From: Isoetes taiwanensis
Taxonomy: Eukaryota > Streptophyta > Lycopodiopsida > Isoetales > Isoetaceae
NCBI GenBank assembly: GCA_021234155.1
Contig: JAJEKV010000033.1
Span: forward strand, 10,550,163 to 10,614,162
Direction of reading: 5' to 3'
DNA: 64,000 nt
Position numbers and translations under genes: made by a program. This document shows, piece by piece, positions 34,990 through 48,198 of this stretch; positions within the stretch are counted from its first letter, which is position 1; every line of letters begins with the position of its first letter. The notes beneath the pieces are model-generated. The model had not been told where the DNA came from. It saw only the letters and a list, made by a program, of their open reading frames with translations, and made no database searches.

Positions 34990-37800
34990 CTAGGCAAGGT
35001 TTTCCGTTTCCAATTCCTTCCAACCAAGTTTCCTTTTCTTTGCCTCCCTCTTCCCTATTTCCAAGAGTGGTTTGACCCTAGCAAGACTCGTGCCATAAGC
35101 CTCCTCTTCTGTCAACACTAGCAGAGATGTTATGGTTGTGTCATTGGCCTCCTTCTCGTTCATCCTTTCAAGTCTAGTGTCAAGCTGTCTCATCATCACT
35201 TCCGTGGCTATGAGGAGGGTGGGATCCTTTGAGGCCCGCTCCATAACCCTAGCAACACAACATTCCAAAGATGCCCTAACATCTTCCACTGTCAAGCCAA
35301 CTTTTGGCGTTGGTTTAATGTCATCCTCTAGACTAATCATGTCCACCTCGGCCCCTTCAAGGATATCAGCATGGATGTTACCAGATCTACATGGGCGCAA
35401 GAGCTCCATGCCACCACATGCATTTCCATGTTGGGACCCTAGAACTTTAAGGAGGTCTTGATCCCTGTACCTATCCATCATTTGGATAACCTTCACTTGG
35501 TGTTTGCAAACGTTTCCCTTGGCGCCCCATGGGCAATCACAACTCGCCCAATTCCTATGTGCCCCATTGACAAAGTAGGGTTGGCGGTTCAGATCAAGAG
35601 TTTGGACATAGGCCTCTTCTCCACCGAGGTCGACGAATGTGATTGCATCATCGGGAATTTGCCTAGCACCTCGAATAGCCAACTCTATAATTTTCTCTTG
35701 TGATGTGTTTATTACAAAACCAGCTTCCTTCAACCCCCTGTTAGCAAGCAAATGATACGGTATGGAGGGTTAGTGCATACGGGATGCAAATTTTAGTCAC
35801 TTCTAGTAATTACCTAGAGTATGCCATGTGGGTCTCCACATCATGGACAAGCATGTGAAGTAGCCAATCTATCCTCCTGCCTTTTAGTTGGGACTTGGAA
35901 ATCCCAAGGCGCAATTTTAGTGCCTTGTGCCAAGCCTCTATTGCAGCATTGGTTTCTTGATTGGAATGGGGAAAGATTCTTGTGGCCAGGACCTAATCAC
36001 AAATGTTGCGAGTCCACTCTTGACTCATGTAGGCTGCCAAGTTTGGATATTGTGGGTACTTTCTCTTTAGTGTTTCCAACTTCCTCAAAGCCTCTTATCT
36101 AACAGCCTCTCTGTAATCATCCCCGTACTCATTGTTACATGGGGGACACTTTGTTCCATACATGATCTCGCCCAACTCCTTAAACATTTGGTTCCTTAAA
36201 TCTTTATTCTTCACGTTCTTTGTCAACCACTTCAACCAATCTCTCCTCACGTGCCAGATGCAAAGGTTGACACGTATGCTAGGGAAAACCTGTGGTGGAG
36301 AGGGAAAGTTGACACATATGGTCAAAATGGACCAAAATAAACCAAAATGAAAACGAGGATAACTAGGAAACATTGTTACCTTCTTTATTGCATGTATTTC
36401 GGCATCACAAGAATCATTGATAAAACATGAGGGCTTCCATGTCGAGTCGTGGTGTTCAACCCGCACTTTCATAGCTTCTAGCCATCTAGCTATTGTCTCT
36501 TTCTTCTGGGTATTCGAGACGATCCAAGCCAGTGGCATCCCATTGAAGTGGTCATCGAATCCAATGAGAGTGAAGAGATAATACCTTCAATATAAATAGA
36601 AACACGGTTTAGCAAACTTAATTTCCAAGGAACCTAAAAAGGAGCAACCAAACCTCTTCTCATTTGTCTTGTAGGTGGAGTCAAGGCATATAGCTCTATC
36701 CTTTCCAAATCTCACCATGGCATCCCTTTGAATGGGAGTCATGACCCCAAATTGAAAGATGTCACCTTGCTTGTAGTGGAAGGCACTATCTTGGTGTTGT
36801 TGGACCCACATATGGATGCTTGTTGCTTGGTCTTCATGCAACTTCCAAACAGTTCAAGCCACCAATTTATCAATATTGTAGACTGCATGCATCTTCAACA
36901 TGTCGTCCCTGGATAGCCCATCCAAACCAACTAGATCCTTCTTCAAGTTCACCCTCTTCTGGTGGATGTTCATCACCATTCTAGGTGTTATATAGTGCAC
37001 TGGCTTCTGTTTGATCCATTCTTTCTTTTCAGCCGTGAGCCATGGTGCTAGCCTATACCTCAACCCTTTCTCAATAGGTTGTGCTTTACCATAGCAGATT
37101 GCACCTTGCTGGTTCACATGATCTCATTTGTGGTAGGTAATTTGAGTGCAATTGGAAAGAAGATAGAGCTGTTTCAAAGTAAAATGACATTGGCAACCCT
37201 TCTAACACTCTCCCCCCTCTCAACCCTCTTCCTTCTTTGGCATGGAGGGGGACGTCGATCCTCAACAACATGCGTGTTCTCAGATCTGTCTTCAGGCCCA
37301 AAGGCACACCAGTACCTTTGTTGCACAAGGAATGAATCAGACATGCTTTAAAATCCAAACAAATAATCATAAGCTAGGGAAAGGAAATGCACACCTCTTC
37401 AAAGTCAGATATGAACCTTTGCCCGGTTTGGATAGCTCTTTATTCCTTTGAGAGCTTCTTATGTAGAAACTGCATGGTGCTTTCCCACTCTTTTGCTCCC
37501 CAGCAATGAAATCCCCAATCCGTGAGGTGGGAATGTGGCACACCCACACCAGTTGAGTACCTCCCCCTTGCAGTTCAGGACTCTGGTGCTCTAACATAAC
37601 CCAGGATAGTCGACTGTGATCAAAATGCCCTTCTGCACTGCTTGCAGCTGTCACTAAAAATGTTATCAGAGCTTGCCCCACTGAAAGGACATGGAATTCA
37701 GTTGTTCCAGGCACTTACCTCCTCAATCTTCTCGTTCAGGTCCATGTTGAGCTCCCCGCCGCCGTCATCGAACAGAGGCAGGGCAAAACAGAGCAGGTGA
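34990..37800 (-). CDS. MULE transposase with SWIM zinc finger, degenerate
   Basis: Read on the minus strand, a first exon ends at 37719 (NMDLNEKIEE, donor GTAAGTGC). A domain with HFDHSRLSW and LQGGGTQL follows at about 37660-37420. The DDE transposase core then appears: first Asp in ICLDSTYKTNE (about 36660), second Asp in CFINDSCDAEIHAI (about 36400), the CIWHVRRDW motif (about 36250), and Glu in NAAIEAWHKAL (about 35930). Introns fit at 36290-36379 and at about 36579-36650. The C-terminal exon (35751-34990) carries a SWIM finger, CDCPWGAKGNVCKH. A TAG stop at 35993-35995 and frame changes near 37.1-37.3 kb suggest that it no longer encodes a full protein. MULE transposases cut and move elements by their terminal repeats; I could not find the terminal repeats here. 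Confidence 0.85.
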
Positions 37801-37966
37801 TTCCATCGGATGGTATGAACAGCCGTACGGGGGATGAGCATTTTTTAAATTTCGGCAGGGTGGACTCACGACAACGCCATGGCCGTCGATCTCGTCCATG
37901 GTATGCGGTCTCGATGTTGAGACGTGTTGAGCATGCAACTGCGTAGCTACGGTGGTTTCCATCTGG

Positions 37967-38470
37967 GTGATTCCGCCGGCGGGAATCCCATCGGGGTGAT
38001 TCCGCCGGCGGGAATCCCATCTGGGGTGATTCCGCTGGACGGAATCAAAATGTGGTGATTCCGTCGGATAGAATCGTGATTTCGTGATTAGGATTCAGGA
38101 TTTCGTGATTCCATCGCAAGGAATCAGAATCTGGTGATTCCACCCGGCGGAAATGGAATGGGGTGATTCCGTCGGACGAAATAACAAGTCGGTGATTCCA
38201 TCTGGCGGAATTACAAATTGGTGATTCTGTCCGGCGGAATTACAAGTTGGTGATTCTGTCTGGTGGAATTCCTCAGGTTGTGATTCCGCCCGGCGGGATA
38301 TCATCCACAATATTCCGTGCCGTGGAATCAGTGACGGGTGATTCCACGGGGGTGAATGCTAGAACGTGATGAATCAAGGAAATGTGATTCCATCGCGTGG
38401 AATAATTATGTGGTGATTCCGTCTGGCGGGATTCTACCATTGTGATTCCGCGGGGAAGTATAAAACGGAT
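37967..38470. repeat. 29-bp palindromic tandem array
   Basis: About 17 units start with GTGATTCC or a close variant at 37967, 37996, 38026, 38055, 38105, 38134, 38163, 38192, 38221, 38250, 38280, 38309, 38338, 38384, 38413 and 38442. The spacing is 28-31 bp. Each unit contains an imperfect dyad (GATTCCGTC...GGCGGAATC) followed by about 9 variable bases. It lies just outside the first exon of the MULE transposase. The likely reading is subterminal protein-binding sites of a transposon. Confidence 0.85.
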
Positions 38471-38479
38471 GGCCAGGAT

Positions 38480-41400
38480 TCAACCTGCAGACGGACGGCA
38501 GGGATCCATCAGAAAGTACACCTGTCTCTGTGTCAGGTACGGATAACGGGGCCTCCGGAACGGATCCCGTTCTCGGAGGGTCTGTGATTCCGCAGGAGAA
38601 TATTCACCGCGATGGAATCACCAAAACCAGGGTAAAAATATTTTCACCCAAATAAGTGAGCACACTTTTGGAGGAATGAATTTCACCCCAAGTCTTCATT
38701 GATTTTACTTTCATATTTCACTTGAGGTGTAAGGAGATGACACCGATCATTTTCAGGCTCGGAAGGGAAATATGAGGGACCAAAGGCTTAATCCCTATAC
38801 TATTTATTTAGACGGAAAAATTATGGATATACATTCGCACATTGCTCTATCATAATGTTGTATCCCAAACCTATTTTTAAACTCTGTCCATCCACTTAAT
38901 TGGCCATTCTTGTACCACATTGAGCAAGAATTTATACCAGAATTGATCTATCTTCTTACCATTCTAGTGTCTTCTATTAATGTAAGAAGTCCATTCTTGT
39001 TATGAAATGACTGGAGTTTACCATGAGGGGTAATGGCATCATCCCAACCATTGCTATATAATGTGAACAGTTTTCCTCTGTTTTCCATGAAGTAAACCTT
39101 TAAGGAAAGAAAACGTGCCGGCACCTGGCCTTAAATCATTGAAGAGCAACCATGGAAGGGGTGCCTGCTGGAAAGCAGTATAGCCTAGCTTATGAGCTGT
39201 AAAACTGGTGAATTCACCTCCTTCTCCATGATATTCCAAATAAATTTTGCTATCAGTATTTTGCTCTATAAGCCCACGGCTACCATGCTCATCCCCCTCC
39301 TTCCTTTTTCTTCTTACGCTTCCATGATGCAATTTTCATAAAGCACCTCCTTCATTACGTCCCCAAACAAAATTCCTAATCCTTGCTTTCATCTCATGTA
39401 TCTTGTCAGATGGGAGTTGCTAGACGAGATGATACGTATATATGGGTGTTGCATAACATGTGCTTTGCTACTAAAATTCTTTCAACTAGCAGCTTTGCAA
39501 CTTTCCACCTGTTTAAGTTCTTTTGTATACCAAGTATCATCTCATCGCTCAAACATATATGTTTTGATTTGTTCCTTTTTGTTTTTTTTAGAGCAGGCCG
39601 AAGTTGGGTATTTGGAATTGGGCTTGATCTGGGCTCTTTCTTGACTGACCCTCTTGCTTGATCTGACCTCTTTCTTGATACTTTGTGTATGATTGAGGCC
39701 TTTGGTTTTTTTTTTTTTTTCTTATTTTTAGATTTTGTTCCTTCTTGTGGAGTTGCCTTGAGAAAGGCAGTTCGCGTATGGAACAGGAAATAGCCATGAA
39801 ATAAGAAGACTAAAGGAGAGGGCTTTCAGCTCAAGTTGGCAAGATATCAATCTCTTCCCTCTATGAGAAAGCATGTCAATTCTTTAAGACTAAATGTCTT
39901 GAGGATGTCCTAGCCTAGAATGTGGATCCGAGGTAGATTATTTGCATGCACAATATGTTCCTAGGATTGTTGCTCCTAATGCTGCTTTTGTGAATAAAAT
40001 GCTGAAGGACTTTTAGGTTGAATAATTTAGAACCTACCCTTTGTCTCATTTTATGTAAAACCCTCAAAGATTCTAAACTTCTAGGTATAATAGGTTATTG
40101 TTTGAAGGATGTTGGCAAATATATCATAGATTGTCTTTTACAATGTCACTGAGGAAGATGTGATGTAGATGAGGTAAAGGAAAATATTATGCTATGATTA
40201 CAGATGTACACTTTAATTGACTAAGAAATTGAACCCTGGCCTTGTGTATATTGTTGTGAAGATGATCAGGGCGGGTCATTATTCTTTCTATATTGCATGG
40301 GTTATCCCGATTAACTCTACTTATTCAAAAGAACAGAGGTCTTATAGCATGGAGATTGGCCTTTAATTCTCAGTACTATTTTCTATACAAAGGTGAGCAT
40401 GTAAACTTTACTGGGAGGACTTTAAAGCATAGAAGAAGATATTGAGATGATGAGAAGACCGAGAACGAGATAGAAGCATCCCTCGAGACAAGGGTACATG
40501 TAATGTGTTTGGCATGTCGACGATGTCCCTGTGAATGCATAATATACCCTTTTGAACACTGATGATTATACTGTTCATGTGGAAACCATTGTTTATGTTA
40601 TTTCCTTTGGATTTTTAAAAGAGAATATATTTTCTTTGGCATAGTTTAGATGCATTGCAATGTGATTTATTGTTGTAGCTACAGGCAGATAAAGGCATGA
40701 AGATATTTTGACTGTCACAATCCTATACAAGGTATATTTTCATTTTTCTTGACCTTTGGAGGATGAGAATGAGAAGGTGGTATTTACTTAATGTACTTGA
40801 ATGGCTCAATTTGCAGATCATGCTTCATCTCCGCTTTGCTCAGACAAAAGCGCGTGGACCTTCAAGTACATTTCTTCCCATCACCTAATGGCATAGCTCA
40901 GGTTTGATTTCTTAGGGGTTATATATATATTAGCTTTTTTTACTTAAATACTCATGTATACTTGATGTAGTTTGTTTGATTCAGGTAGGATGTATGTATT
41001 TTTTGGAGGTCCATTGTGTGTTCAAAATTGGCTTAGAAATTTATGTGTTACTTGAATCACTATTAGGTTTTTTCCCCTTTTTATGGACCATAGTGTACTC
41101 AAGCTTTGGTAAAGGTTTTCTCATCTGTTTTATACTAATCATATTTTGAATATACGGTTTCCAATGTAGCATACTAGATTTGATGATTTTGAGCATATTG
41201 CAAGATATTCCTACGGCCAATGGTCAAGATGTACCCACAATGATAACAATTAATGGTAGCAAGCTTTGCAGATAAGACATGCATCTTGACCTCCCTTATC
41301 ACCCCTCCACCTCTTCAAAATTATAGTCTAAAATAATTATGTTAATGTAGTCTTGCAGTTGACATACTTCATGAATTTGATAGTGATAACCTTGAAAAGT

Positions 41401-43626
41401 GGAAATCGGGGCCTAAATTTCAAGGCTGAGGGCGTTACAGTTGTTTAGGGTTGCTATTTTCCATTTTTTGGCTGCCAAAATCATACGTTATTTTATTATA
41501 TTAGGGTTTGGTTGTATTTTTATACGCTGGGTATTCTAAATTTAGGGTTTCTGAGCATGGCAATAATTGGCAACTGCTTTTAGGCAATGGTTGATTCGGA
41601 AAATACTCGGTATTTTGTACTTTCGTGGCAATACTTTCTATTTTTGCAACTTTTGTGGAAATACTTTCTATTTTTGCAATTTTTAGTGGCAATACTTTCT
41701 GTAACTTTTGTGGGAGAAATTGGACCTACCCAACTCTGACGGCCTGTGAACATGTAGAACTTTGGTTTGGTCGCCTAAATCTAGCTTTGAATCTGGTCTG
41801 GATCATATGCATAGGGAGGCACATAGGTTCACCATTGAGCTTTGTGCAAGTATATGCATTTCTTATGTAGGCATGTGGAAATACGGCTCTGTCAAACTGG
41901 ATTGTGGGCAAAAATCCCTTTTGTCTAGTTGCCCCTTCTATTTTTGTCCTTATATATTGAATTACCCTTAGACTGCTATGAGCAAGGTTTCAATGTGCAG
42001 CTGCAGAAGATTCCAGGCTGGGACTCTGTGGGCAAAAATCCCCATTGCCTTTCTGTTTCTGGGAATGTAAAGGAAACCTTGACAATGAGGTATATTTCTA
42101 ATTTTGTTGCCCTTCACGTATAATCCAAGTTCATTTGTTTCCTGGGGGCAGTTTAACCATTGGTTTTTGTAGTGTATTTAACTTTTGATCCATGGTAGTG
42201 TTATGTTTTTTTGGCAACATAATACTATCATTTTGGCTACATTGAAAATTTGTGATTTTTGCCAAGGATATTAGGATTTCTGGCAATCAGTGTAGCCATT
42301 GTGGTTTTTGGCATTGGTATAAGTTTTTTGTACAATACTATATTGATTTTTTAGTTGTGCAACAATCTAGGGGACACCATAGTGTATTTTGCCCTTTGGG
42401 TTAGGCTTTCTAGTATTTTTATACTCCAGGTATTTTAAAAATAGGGTTGCCAACAATGTAAGTCAGCATTGTGTATTTTTTGGCATATGACATATTCTGC
42501 TATATTTTGGCGAGATCGCCCCCCTTCCTAGTTGTAGGATTGGTCCTTGCGTCCTACTTAAAGAAAAATCTAAAGCCTGTTTGTCGCCAGAAAAATCTAA
42601 AGCCTGCACAATGATGCTTTAAAGACTGTTTTTTCATGATGCTTCATAGTTCATAAAAGTTGAAGATAATTTCCTTGAATTGTATGCTTACTGCCATGTC
42701 TTCCGTTGTATACTTACGTTGTCCGGATACCCGAGTGTTCTTGGATAGAATTGAAGTAGTTGACTCGATGAACTGTTTCCTTCAAAATATCAATAGTCAG
42801 GCTATGTTTGAACTTCTCGAGAATGGATCGGTATGTGGGATAATAGTTTTTTAGAAGATCAAAAGATCAAGGATAAAGGACATTGAACTTGAGCTGCAGT
42901 GATATTGGGTACTAGGTAAGAACCACTTTTCAAAATATTTGGCAATTGTCTCCACGGGATGGAGATTAGCTAAGGGCTACCAAGAGTGGGCTAGAGTACA
43001 CTAGTAGTTATCTAACATATTCACACGTGAACTAGATTTTTAACTAACATTGGCTTCTATTATCTTAAAAACCATTCAGTTGAAAGTCACATGCTGCTAT
43101 TATCTTAAGAAAATTATACAAATGGCCTTGCATAGGGCACAAGTAACATAGGTGTTACCCGGCAGAATCCTCTTCCTATGATCTGCAATATCTGCAAAGT
43201 AACAAGTTGAAAACAATCTGCAGACCATTTTCACACATATTTCAAATTCCAAGCAACTGATCAGGTAACAGAAATACTTGAACCATAAAATGCCATGCTT
43301 AAGAAATAACACTTGGGCATAAGCTTAGAACAAACCTCATTTCCATTGTGTGCTGATTTGGCTACTGTTCCTTTTTTACTTTTCTTTTTTGTGGGGAAGA
43401 AGCAGATTAGCATCCCTGCAAGTTAGAAGCTTGCATCTCTTTCTCCAACAGGGCTTTCAAACTTGATATGTCCAAAGAAACTTTAAAATTTTTGTCCTGT
43501 TTCATTTACAAAAGAATCTAGAATCCATGTACACCTTAAAAAGAAAATGAATCATTATACTCATCAAGAGCGCCCATACTTCATGGGTAAAGAATGTTGT
43601 GCTAAAGTGAGCTGGCTTGGCCAGAA
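38480..43626. other. gene-poor stretch
   Basis: No supportable gene lies here. More isolated GTGATTCC/GGAATCAC sites lie at about 38583-38625. A three-fold repeat of about 33 bp (GGCAATACTTTCTATTTTTGC) lies at about 41626-41725. The rest is AT-rich with short frames only. The last 300 bases form the 3' flank of the histidine kinase. Confidence 0.5.
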
Positions 43627-46600
43627 TCACTTTGTTTGGATCCCAAGTTTATCAATAACCTTCAAAAGCGCATCCAGCTTCAATGGTTTTGTAAGGTAGG
43701 CATCCATTCCTGAAGCAACGCATTTCTTCTCGTCACTGGCCATTGCATGTGCAGTAAGTGCCACAATAGGCATATGCATCTCTCCTTCTAATTCCCTGAT
43801 TTTGATAGTAGCAGTATAACCATCCATGACCGGCATCTGCATTCACATTGACAGGTGAGATAAATCTATTAACATTCTAAGCATGCAAGTTCAGCAGATC
43901 ATATTTAGAAAATAAACATACCTGGCAATCCATAAGCACTAAGTCAAACCCTGCTCTACCCTTTAATCCGTGATCTGAAATCTTTGTGCATTCTTCCTGA
44001 AGATCACTAGCTCCCTCGGAGACAATAGTTGATGCCACAGCTTGCACAGCTTCTTTACCATTGCTCACAACCTTCACAATTGCACCCTCTTTCTCAAGCA
44101 TAGCACATGTGACCTTCTGTAACAATGGAGTATCTTCAACAACTAAAAGTTTTAAACCAGCTAGGGATCCTGCTCGTTTTTCCTGCCTACCAAAATCATT
44201 ATCTACATTGGTTTTCTTCTGCACATCAGCCTTTTGTCTCAGTTTTATATCTACAGAGCAGCTACCACTTTCATGTCTTTCTTGCTCGCCATTTTGGTTA
44301 CCATTTGAGACAACTTGAGGTTTCCCTGCATGTAGCTGTATTGAAGACTCTACTAAAGAAAATGAAACAACACCTGAAGCTTTGGGGTTGGAAACAGATT
44401 TTCTTTGAATCTCTTGATTGCTGGCTTGCGAAGAATTTCTGGACAAGAATCCTTGACCTTCTTCGGGCATAAAGTATTTCATATAGCGTGCTTGTAGCTC
44501 CTCAAATAATGCATTCAAACGGGATCCATAAGCAGGCTTATTTAAGATTAGATCAGATCTGCCATGAAGGGTTTGCCAGACAACATTGGAGGTATTTGCA
44601 GAAAATATCCATGTTACATGAATATAGAATCCCAAGCCCCTTGCTTTTCTCCTTAAAGTATCAAGATCGGACCTAAATTTTGATGTTGTCCCACCATCCT
44701 CTGGAATAAGGGCACTATCAATCATTGCAACACATTGTGAGACTTGCACTTGCATACTACGCCGTCCTTGACCTTCAGTATCAACGACAGGTTGATAGCT
44801 GTAATCTTTTGTTGTATCCAGAACAAGCCTTTCTAATGTTGGCAATATACTTTGCCAAGAAGACACTTCAAGTGCTTGGACACCACGTTTCCGCATCCAA
44901 TTGATGATGGACCTCTTTTCCAAATCACCATGTACAGCCAGTACCACTTGCATACTTTGACACTGCCATGCATCCTCTGAGACATTCATCCTTAGAGGTG
45001 ATTCCTCTGCAGGAATTTGATTGGTTGGTGTATTCAATGGCCAACACTGTCTAATACCTCTAGGAATTGTGTTGCTTGCATCTTTAAAACCTTTCTCTGG
45101 CTTTATAAGGATACCTTTAGGAGACCTCTCAAAATTCAAATTGAATTTGAAGAGTGTTCCGGGCCCTTCTTTGTTAATAACCTTGATTTGGCCACCCATC
45201 ATGTGAACCTGGGAAGTTGAAAAGATCAACAGTGCAAGAATGGTTATTAATGAATATAGATATGATGGCATATTCGGGAGTGATAAATATCTAAGATACA
45301 TCTAAAAAAGGATAAACTTTCATTAGGTTAACAAGGCATACCAGTGAGCGAACGATTGCAAGACCAAGGCCAGTGCCACCATGTGTGCAGTGGACTTTAG
45401 AATTTCCCTGTACAAAGTTTCGGAAAACTGCTTCCCGTCGAGCTGGAGGAATGCCTTGTCCTGTATCATCAACTTCAAATTCGAATTCTACAAGCTCTAA
45501 GCCTTGTGTAAAACTTCTCCTTCCGGAACTGCGCAGCTCATCTTTGTTCTTTGCCCAACTTAATGGCGCTGCCTGAACAACTTTCTGAAACCAGCGGCCA
45601 GACTTCCTACCAGAGCCACTTAATCTTGGCTGGATTGGAAATCTAGGCCATGCCCTCAATACAACATATCCATTATTGGTGAACTTAACACCATTGCTTA
45701 GTAAGTTTGAAAGCACCTGCTTCAATCGACCTGCATCTCCCCTAACCCATCTTACTGTTTCAATTTCATCATCCGGAAGCTCTAACATAACCTCAATTCC
45801 TTTCTTTAAGCCCACCACTGCGAAGATGTCAACAACTTCTTCAAGCACCTTGATCAGATCAAAATCTGTAATTTCAAGCTCTAGCTTCCCAACTTCTGCC
45901 CTACTCATATCAAGGATAGAATTTAAAATGCCTGATCACACAAAAAAAATTTATCATGAAACAACACAATAGTGGTCCAATACCCATTGAAATTACACAT
46001 ATGAAGAAGTTGTACCAAGTAAAGTAGTAGCGCATGTTTTCATTTGAACCATGTTTGCCTCAAGCTCTGTTGTAATCTGCTCTTTGTGAGAAAGACAGAG
46101 ATCTATAAGGCCAATGATTGCAGCAAGGGGGGTGCGCAGATCGTGACTCATATTTGCAATAAAAAGGTTCTTATGATTGCTGCGCCTTTCCACCATCTTT
46201 GTTGCCTTAACTTGTGCTATGTAAGATTGTTCCACCTTCATGGAAAGGCTGACGCCGCGAGTAAGAATGCATATAAATAAGCACCCAAGAAAAAGGATAG
46301 ATAAAGCTAAGGCAATGAATATGATACGTATTGCATGAGTACGGCGATCAAATTCTGCCAAAAAGCTTTTCCTTGGGATAACCAGAACAGCAATCTGAAA
46401 ATTACAGCATAACTAAGTTCACTGTACAAAATGCAAGCATTCAATTCTAAGTTAGAAAATCCACTTACCAGACCATTAGAACCTTTGAGAGGACTACTAT
46501 TAATGTAATAAAGGTCTCCATTGATGCTCACATCATCCATAACAAAGGGATGCAGACCCAGATCACTGAAATTATCAAATTTTTCACTTAGAATGTTTGC

Positions 46601-48198
46601 AGCTTGAGCAACCACATTATTATTGGATTCTGAGGCCCGTGGCATCATGGTGCTTCGGTAAGGAGCTTCATGGTTCAAATAGGAAGCCCCAGTTTGTGTA
46701 ACCAGCTCTCCCCCCGTTTTTATGATAAACACATCTCCACCCATAAGATCAATATTGCTGAAAATGCTGTTCAAAGAAACTGATGTAAATGTCACACCTA
46801 CTGGACTGCTAAAGTTGCTTGTTTTTATTGCTTGCATTGCAAGCAGTAATGGCCCATCATTGTCAATGAAGATATCCCAGTGAATGCTTCCAGAGCTATC
46901 ATTGATCGCTGTTTCAAAAAGTGACAAATTGGTGGAGAACAATGGACAACCTATTGGTATTGGCCCTGTTGTTGCTTGGCCAGTATCAGTATCAACCTGT
47001 TGATAGTACCACCCATACCAACTAGGGGCCAAACAAGGCTGAAGCTGAGAAATTGCTCTCCATTCAATTGAGTCCACTAAATTAGAGGAGTTGGAAGAGA
47101 TGATGGATGTATTATGCAGGCTGCTGTATGCCTCCAGAAGACCATTTGATCTCAAAAAACCTATAAATGCACTTCCTGTCCGCATCATATATGCCAGCCA
47201 TAGAAGTGGTTGAATCTGCAAACAAAATAAATTTCATGCTCCTATTCCATGTTGAGATTAAAATTCATATTGAGAATACGTCTTACCTCAGACCAGGAAC
47301 TAGTATTTCCAAGACTGCGGGATGACATGAACAGTCGGCTTAATGCTACAGCGGATGCATTGTTATATGCAAGAGCCTCCTGAAATTTATACTCAACTGC
47401 TAGTAATAGCTCCTTTCTAAGAGATGAAGTAACAGGTGCCAATGACTTGTGAGCATATTGCTTTGTGACATACCAGATGAGACCGCTAAGCAATGCAACC
47501 AGAATACTGAGCATAATCTGCATGAAGCATGTGCCAGTTAAGTTTTGATCTGCAATGATTAATAACTACATGCCTTTGGGTGTTGCAATATCTGAGCTAA
47601 GAGTTTCAAGAACCATGAAAAGATTGAAAACCCCAAGTTCCGGTTGCAAAGTAGACACCCAATTCTTGAGCTAATAATTGGCAGAAGGAAGACCATGCCA
47701 ATGAATTGGAGCTTTTGTCTAGGGCAAAGAATCATCTTTAAGCAAAGAAACGAAAAAAACAGATTCTACGAATTTGATTCAACTGTGTGCAATACATACC
47801 ATGAGGGCGATACGAGGAAGAAGAACAGGATCATTGGTTATGTTCCGAAGAGTAAAATGCTTAAATGGACGATTCAAATTAGAGCCAAAGCTTTTTCTGC
47901 TTGGAGCCTGCGGTTCAGCCGTAGCAGGAGCTTGAGGCCCCAAAGGATTTTGATTTATCTCTGGACTCATGACTTCCCTGTTACTCTGTTTTTCTTCACG
48001 ATCGCTTGATTTCTCGCTAACCTCAGCTTCGTGGGTCAGATCGCTAAAACAATCGCTCTGAGAAGTAGAATTTACTCGCAGTATGCCCATTGGATCCCCT
48101 CGCATGCCAAGCGAGCTGCATTCGATGCAGCGGGCTGCCATAGAAACGCATACATTTCCCCAGTAGCCATCTCTGTCCTTGAAACATTGGGCGCTCAT
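43627..48198 (-). CDS. CKI1: CKI1-type hybrid histidine kinase, seven exons
   Basis: Exons are 48198-47800, 47517-47287, 47215-46469, 46394-46016, 45931-45342, 45208-43922 and 43836-43627. All have GT/AG ends, and together they encode 1280 residues. A soluble N-terminal stretch of about 128 residues precedes a membrane segment (about 129-151), an extracytoplasmic sensor region (about 152-480) and a second membrane segment (about 482-503). The kinase has the H box NMSHDLRTPLAA (His about 543), N box SNLLSNGVKF, G1 DDTGQGIP and G2 GGTGLGLAIV. A receiver domain (about 1133-1276) has LVVED, the phospho-acceptor in LMDCQ (Asp about 1209), VALTAH and LTKP. CKI1 in flowering plants signals through phosphotransfer without cytokinin; this protein matches it in kinase sequence and two-membrane layout. 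It lacks a CHASE-type signature. An in-frame stop lies just upstream of the chosen ATG. Confidence 0.93.

Noticed and set aside
37967-38470. CRISPR-like array
   Set aside because: The repeats are divergent, the variable stretches are only about 9 bases, no cas genes are present, and the surroundings are a plant nuclear transposon.
44061-45220. Plus-strand open frames opposite the histidine kinase
   Set aside because: They are antisense to well-supported exons and carry no domain of their own.
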